This document shows, in pieces, positions 40,969-41,063 of a stretch of 41,063 bases of DNA. The notes under the pieces were generated by a model that saw only the letters and a program-made list of their open reading frames with translations, did no database searches and was not told the DNA's origin. A program made the position numbers and the translations under genes. Source of the DNA: Streptococcus pseudopneumoniae (GTDB lineage Bacteria; Bacillota; Bacilli; Lactobacillales; Streptococcaceae); contig NZ_JVRR01000077.1 of assembly GCF_001070715.1 (NCBI RefSeq), positions 1 through 41,063 of the forward strand, given 5' to 3'. Every line of letters starts with the position of its first letter. Positions within the stretch are counted from its first letter, which is position 1.

Positions 40969-41063
40969 ATACTCAATGAAAATCAAAGAGCAAACTAGGA
41001 AGCTAGCCGCAGATTGCTCAAAGCACAGCTTTGAGGTTGCAGATAAAGCTGACGTGGTTTGAA
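40969..41063 (-). repeat. BOX element, cut by the window end
   Basis: It begins ATACTCAATGAAAATCAAAG and continues AACTAGGAAGCTAGCCGCAG (boxC). It carries an inner hairpin around GCTCAAAGCACAGCTTTGAG and reaches GCTGACGTGGTTTGAA of boxA at the edge. It has the same orientation as the copy at 8391. A forward reading frame across it is not a gene. Confidence 0.9.

Noticed and set aside
40850-41062. 70-codon plus-strand frame at the window end
   Set aside because: It starts within a terminator and consists largely of BOX sequence.

Overview
The window looks like a chromosomal segment of a mitis-group Streptococcus (S. mitis, S. pseudopneumoniae, S. oralis or S. pneumoniae). The grounds are a choline-binding GH25 lysozyme of LytC type, BOX and RUP repeats, a YSIRK/LPXTG surface protein, the gene order metA-dnaD-tpiA-lytC-dpr-folA-clpX-engB, and a streptococcal Mn2+ riboswitch ahead of a P-type ATPase. 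As I remember it, the same backbone runs from apt to the deformylase-like gene in S. pneumoniae, so genes that interrupt it stand out as accessory. No tRNA, rRNA, CRISPR array or prophage was seen.

Layout. (1) 1-3480 is an AT-rich accessory islet. It holds a broken transposase, two copies of a 223-245 bp segment, a DUF4261-type gene, a second GlnR-type regulator with its own GlnR box, and a truncated secreted ORF. (2) 3500-8290 is core: apt, metA behind a MET-box-like site, dnaD, tpiA and lytC. (3) 8290-12200 is accessory: a BOX element, then an LPXTG adhesin-like gene with a RUP element on each side. (4) 12120-18640 is core: dpr, folA, a small membrane protein, clpX, engB, ridA, and rapZ-yvcK-whiA with overlapping ends. 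(5) 18638-24040: a flavin reductase on the minus strand, divergent from cdaA-cdaR-glmM (cyclic-di-AMP synthesis joined to cell-wall precursor synthesis), then a DUF1149 gene and a DegV gene. (6) 24300-29360: dapB-cca-uup with overlapping ends, convergent with mntE. (7) 29550-32450: an AT-rich two-gene glycosylation cassette (GT2-GtrA fusion plus a GT-C-like membrane protein). (8) 32480-35400: a yybP-ykoY Mn2+ riboswitch and the Mn2+/Ca2+ export ATPase. (9) 35500-41063: a deformylase-like gene with degenerate motif 1, a large membrane protein, a 54-aa membrane peptide, yaaA (apparently leaderless), an FMN reductase, an MFS transporter and a BOX element cut by the window end.

Themes. Metal and oxidative-stress handling recurs (Dpr, MntE, the Mn-riboswitch ATPase, YaaA, two flavin reductases). 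Envelope control is the second theme (LytC, CdaA/CdaR/GlmM, RapZ/YvcK, the LPXTG protein, the GT cassette). I found no wholly new multi-gene system that I could defend. The best candidates for new biology are the GT cassette next to Mn2+ homeostasis, the RUP-bracketed adhesin, and the autoregulated extra GlnR in the islet. Functions come from motif reading and family knowledge without any database search.
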